A stretch of DNA of 64,000 nucleotides. Origin: an uncultured Bacteroidales bacterium. GTDB lineage: Bacteria > Bacteroidota > Bacteroidia > Bacteroidales > UBA932. Of this stretch, positions 61,587 to 64,000 are shown piece by piece; the stretch's first letter is position 1; every line of letters starts with the position of its first letter. Location of the stretch: assembly GCA_949296645.1 (NCBI GenBank), contig CASFPH010000001.1, positions 95,058-159,057 on the forward strand, given 5' to 3'. Under the pieces are notes generated by a model. It saw only the letters and a program-made list of their open reading frames with translations. It searched no databases and was not told the DNA's origin. Both the position numbers and the translations under genes were made by a program.

Positions 61587-62003
61587 TTAATTTTCCGTAA
61601 GTGTGATTGACTTATTGTTTTTCTCCTTCGCCTTCAGGACTACTTTCTCTTCTTCAGGACTGCACCCTTCACTGGTACATCTTATCGTGTATTCACCCTC
61701 TTTCAGCTTCTTGAATACTGCAAAACCTTCGAAATCGCTTGTCGTTTCGGCCACGACTTCACCATCCTGAAGCAATTGCACGGCAGCACCTTCAAGAACA
61801 TAAATGTAATTCTGGGTATTGTCCTTGTAATTTATGGAAACTCCCCTCGGCTCCTTGTCCGGCAATTGGGTTTTGGAAATATAAGTGACTTCGCAGGTAA
61901 TGGTGCATTTGCCTTTTTTCTTCTGCGCTGCGGCCTCACCGGCATCCGCTGAGAACGGAAGAACCAGCATCATAGAAAGCAGTGCAAGCAATAGATTTTT
62001 CAT
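61587..62003 (-). CDS. Small secreted protein with CarboxypepD_reg-like domain (copy A2)
   Basis: 138 residues. Signal peptide about 1-21 (LLLALLSMMLVLPFSADA), then KKKGKCTITCEVTYIS, NYIYVLEGAAVQLLQDGEVV, DFEGFAVFKKLKEGEYTIRC. Homologous to A1 at 55108-55554, with the same CxxxC placement and the same FKK-EGEY core, and similar in fold to the N-terminal domain of both barrel proteins. It lies 5 bases after the 96-residue gene and upstream of barrel copy 2, in one operon. Confidence 0.75.
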   Translation of the reverse strand: MKNLLLALLSMMLVLPFSADAGEAAAQKKKGKCTITCEVTYISKTQLPDKEPRGVSINYKDNTQNYIYVLEGAAVQLLQDGEVVAETTSDFEGFAVFKKLKEGEYTIRCTSEGCSPEEEKVVLKAKEKNNKSITLTEN

Positions 62004-62008
62004 AGTTA

Positions 62009-62299
62009 CTATTCCTCAGGTTCAACAATAAAGCCATATACATCACCATTTCTGTAACTATCTACCCATCTAAAACCAGGGTCTGCCAAAAAATTAATCT
62101 GAGAAACCTCAGCATCTCCTATATCAACAGTCGTCCCGGAAAAAAACAGATGAACCTCGTAAGTTTTACCATCTGTAGTAAATATCTTGGCAGATCCGCC
62201 TCCACCCATAATTTCAATATTAATTGATTTGGCATACATTGCCACAGAAAACAATACTGCAACTAAAAGGAGCGCAGTTTTTTTCAAAAAATTTTTCAT
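62009..62299 (-). CDS. Small secreted protein of unknown function
   Basis: 96 residues. Signal peptide about 1-23 (LKKTALLLVAVLFSVAMYAKS), then a short beta-rich domain with a glycine cluster (IEIMGGGGSAKIFTTDGKTY) and an acidic end (FIVEPEE). I recognise no family. It heads the operon that continues with A2 and barrel copy 2, and has the best promoter of the region directly upstream. Confidence 0.65.
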   Translation of the reverse strand: MKNFLKKTALLLVAVLFSVAMYAKSINIEIMGGGGSAKIFTTDGKTYEVHLFFSGTTVDIGDAEVSQINFLADPGFRWVDSYRNGDVYGFIVEPEE

Positions 62300-62330
62300 A
62301 AGATTTTCGTTTTAAAGTTTATACTTACAT

Positions 62331-62361
62331 CAAATATACAGAAAATATTTCAAAAGCCAAA
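62331..62361 (-). promoter_or_regulatory. Promoter of the small-protein/barrel copy 2 operon
   Basis: Minus strand TTTG (62361-62358), 19-base spacer, TATATTTG (62338-62331): full consensus, 31 bases before the ATG at 62299. Confidence 0.8.
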
Positions 62362-62485
62362 ATTTATATACATTGTTCTATAAATGCCCAAAAGTCTATC
62401 ACACAATCATGCCGTAACCAAGATTTTTTACTGTCCGTATCTTTGAAATCCTGATCATTGGCATCCGAAGTATGTCTCATTGATA

Positions 62486-62821
62486 TCACAATAACGCAAC
62501 CGCTTTACGTATCTGTTCAAGAACCGCCGACAGCCTGGTATCTCGTCGGGCGATCTGCATATTGTAGGCGGCCTGCATATTGACCCAGATATACGCTGGT
62601 ATACCCGTCGCCGCCTCGATTCTCAAGGCGTATTCAGTCGTTACAGGCCGTTTGCCGTTCAGCACCTCGTTAAGTACAGTATGAGATACACCGATGATTT
62701 CAGCAAACTTTTTTTGAGAAATCCCACGAGCCTGCAATTCGTCTTTGATCATTTCACCCGGATGAATCGGAGTTGATGGTATCAGCTCGTACGGGGCGTA
62801 AATCCTTTTCGTTGTTTCCAT
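62486..62821 (-). CDS. higA: HigA-type antitoxin (XRE family)
   Basis: 111 residues. A helix-turn-helix of the HigA/VapI type: STPIHPGEMIKDELQARGIS at the start, then KKFAEIIGVSHTVLNEVLNGKR as the recognition helices and ALRIEAATGIPAYIWVNMQ. It neutralises the toxin encoded 6 bases upstream and usually represses the operon. Toxin-first order is the HigBA arrangement. Confidence 0.9.
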   Translation of the reverse strand: METTKRIYAPYELIPSTPIHPGEMIKDELQARGISQKKFAEIIGVSHTVLNEVLNGKRPVTTEYALRIEAATGIPAYIWVNMQAAYNMQIARRDTRLSAVLEQIRKAVALL

Positions 62822-62827
62822 ATCGTT

Positions 62828-63145
62828 TTACTTGTAATGGTTGCTAATGTCCAACAATCGGCATATTGTCACTATCTGCTCGTTCATTGCCTCCCTTACG
62901 GTGAATTCAAGCCGGTATTTTCGATTGATCCGTACGGATGATATACCGACCTTGTCTCCCTGCAGAGCCTCATAATTCAGGGCGTTATTCCGGAACAAGT
63001 CCGTAATGCAATTCGCAGAGACAAGCACAAAAACCGCCTTTTGATAACCCCGTATTACTTCGGGCTGGTAGCGGTGTTTTTTGTCGTCCGTCCGCCCCTG
63101 TTCGAACAGCTCCCGCAAATATTCCTTGTCGAATTCTATGAACAT
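62828..63145 (-). CDS. higB: HigB-type toxin (RelE superfamily mRNA interferase)
   Basis: 105 residues, predicted small RelE-fold ribonuclease. Features: FRNNALNYEALQGDKVG, ISSVRINRKYRLEFTVRE with the basic RINRKYR strand that contacts RNA, and VTICRLLDISNHYK at the end. It precedes the antitoxin with a 6-base gap. A TATATTTG box lies 24 bases upstream of the ATG. Confidence 0.88.
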   Translation of the reverse strand: MFIEFDKEYLRELFEQGRTDDKKHRYQPEVIRGYQKAVFVLVSANCITDLFRNNALNYEALQGDKVGISSVRINRKYRLEFTVREAMNEQIVTICRLLDISNHYK

Positions 63146-63168
63146 CGTGCCGTACCGTTTTTCAGAGG

Positions 63169-63176
63169 CAAATATA
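63169..63176 (-). promoter_or_regulatory. Promoter -7 box for higBA
   Basis: Minus strand TATATTTG, perfect TAnnTTTG, 24 bases upstream of higB; no clear upstream TTTG. Confidence 0.5.
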
Positions 63177-63469
63177 ATGCTTTATTCTGAAAATTCGATA
63201 TTTTGCGAATTCTTTACATGGCAACACAAAAACACCCGCATTGCAGTAGCGCATACCGGAATGGGCGAGAATTGTTCGATATTGATTTGGCAATTTCCTA
63301 ACCATACCGTAACGGCGATTATTTTTCGACCTCCGGGGGATTACCTCACTGACGTTCGGTTTTCCCCTACCGCTCGCCGCGGGGTTCTTGAAACTTGTCC
63401 ATTAAAAAATTTGAGGCTAATTATCAGTAACATATTTTCTTCTCCGGGCGTAGTCAAGTCTGTTCGCGG
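63177..63469. other. Non-coding stretch between higB and the tandem repeat
   Basis: 293 bases in which I find no gene with recognisable similarity, tRNA or clear hairpin. An open frame on the plus strand (63081-63488) overlaps higB in antisense and looks spurious. G+C rises towards the repeat. Confidence 0.5.
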
Positions 63470-63714
63470 CCACGAGATACTTTACTGATTTTCAGCAATA
63501 TATGAAAAGCCAGCTTGCACACTCGCCCCAAAAACGCCCGAAATCGAGGTGAGTCCGTAAGACACCTCCGCGTCAATCTGTTCATTTTCAGATAGTTCAG
63601 TACGACGCCGACTACACACTCGATTTGGTCCCGGAAACGTAACCTGCCTCAGAGTGCCCTCTGGCGGGGATTGGTTCAATTTCTCTTTCGCGGGAGCGGG
63701 CGAGCATGTTGGCG
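63470..63714. repeat. Tandem repeat, unit 1 (diverged, 245 bp)
   Basis: Begins at CCACGAGATACT-like sequence matching the unit start of the next copies, and ends with CGAGCATGTTGGCG. Relative to the 196-bp units it has several substitutions in its first part and about 49 extra bases in the middle; the last about 70 bases are almost identical to unit 2 (two mismatches). Confidence 0.8.
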
Positions 63715-63910
63715 GTGACGAGATACTCCGCTGACTTTCAGCAACTTACAAAAACAAGACTTGCACACTCGCCTGAAAAACGCCCGAAATCCCCGCGAGT
63801 CCGTTGATTGCACACTCGATTTAGCCCCGGAAACGTGACATGCCTCAGAGTGCCTTCTGGCGGGGATTGGTTCAATTTCTCTTTCGCGGGAGCGGGCGAG
63901 TATGTTGGCG
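63715..63910. repeat. Tandem repeat, unit 2 (196 bp)
   Basis: Starts GTGACGAGATACTCCGCTGA and runs to TATGTTGGCG. G+C is visibly higher than in the rest of the window. Confidence 0.9.
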
Positions 63911-64000
63911 GTGACGAGATACTCCGCTGACTTTCAGCAACTTACAAAAACAAGACTTGCACACTCGCCTGAAAAACGCCCGAAATCCCCGCGAGTCCGT
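63911..64000. repeat. Tandem repeat, unit 3 (first 90 bp, cut by window end)
   Basis: Identical to the first 90 bases of unit 2, then the window ends; the array probably continues. Confidence 0.9.

Noticed and set aside
63081..63488. 135-residue open frame on the plus strand
   Set aside because: It is antisense to the start of higB, has no recognisable domain, and its composition follows the non-coding strand.
63482..63679. 65-residue frame in the repeat (minus strand)
   Set aside because: Lies inside the tandem repeat, lacks a convincing start and is likely an artefact of repetitive sequence.
1..64000. tRNA, rRNA, CRISPR array or insertion sequence
   Set aside because: I saw no cloverleaf-type sequence, no short regular repeats with spacers and no transposase in the window.

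Overview
The window looks like a chromosomal segment from a Bacteroidales (Bacteroidota) bacterium. Reasons: a SusC/SusD pair with an adjacent ECF sigma factor and FecR-type anti-sigma factor, several large TonB-type receptors, a fused SecDF, a Bacteroides-type tryptophanase, and many intergenic regions carrying the Bacteroidota -7 promoter box TAnnTTTG, sometimes with TTTG about 19-20 bases upstream. Base composition is moderate in G+C. The genus cannot be fixed from the sequence alone.

Layout. 1-5.0 kb: end of a Na/Pi cotransporter-like gene, then leftward tyrS-rbfA-LolC/E-like permease, and a rightward DUF2156 acyltransferase-like gene coupled to a phosphopantetheinyl transferase. 5.0-13.6 kb: a long leftward run sufB-sufC-sufD-nrdJ-(ispE fused to an M19 dipeptidase)-SDR. 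13.7-23.6 kb: a degenerate ThiL/PurM-like gene, dnaE, gpmI, rnr and a PurF-like protein without its N-terminal cysteine. 23.7-27.7 kb: a TonB receptor paired with a lipoprotein instead of SusD. 27.8-31.6 kb: ribosomal genes rplM-rpsI and rpsB-tsf, and pfkA. 31.7-37.8 kb: rightward dusB-lpxK and a chorismate cluster aroB-aroD/aroA fusion-aroC. 37.8-46.9 kb: leftward ECF sigma, FecR, SusC, SusD, then two thioredoxin-fold genes. 47-55 kb: tnaA, secDF, then rightward PD40/SPOR-like, nfeD and floA. 55.1-62.3 kb: two paralogous outer-membrane beta-barrel proteins, each associated with a small secreted copy of their own N-terminal domain. 62.5-63.2 kb: a HigBA toxin-antitoxin pair. 63.5 kb to the end: a 196-bp tandem repeat that runs off the window.

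The most interesting signal is at 38891-39970. The second-to-last gene of the SusCD locus has an in-frame UGA exactly where the first cysteine of a thioredoxin CxxC motif should be, giving U-A-P-C. The reading frame is open on both sides, there is a signal peptide upstream, and a 9-bp hairpin with a GGA loop lies 23 bases after the UGA, which fits the bacterial SECIS pattern. UGA is an ordinary stop elsewhere in the window (for example tyrS and aroC). I read it as a candidate secreted selenocysteine thioredoxin in a nutrient-uptake locus. The alternatives are a nonsense mutation or a base-call error. Other points worth checking are two unusual gene fusions (IspE::M19 dipeptidase and AroD::AroA), an AroC carrying the GGGHFSGRLT signature, two likely pseudoenzymes, and the duplicated outer-membrane system.
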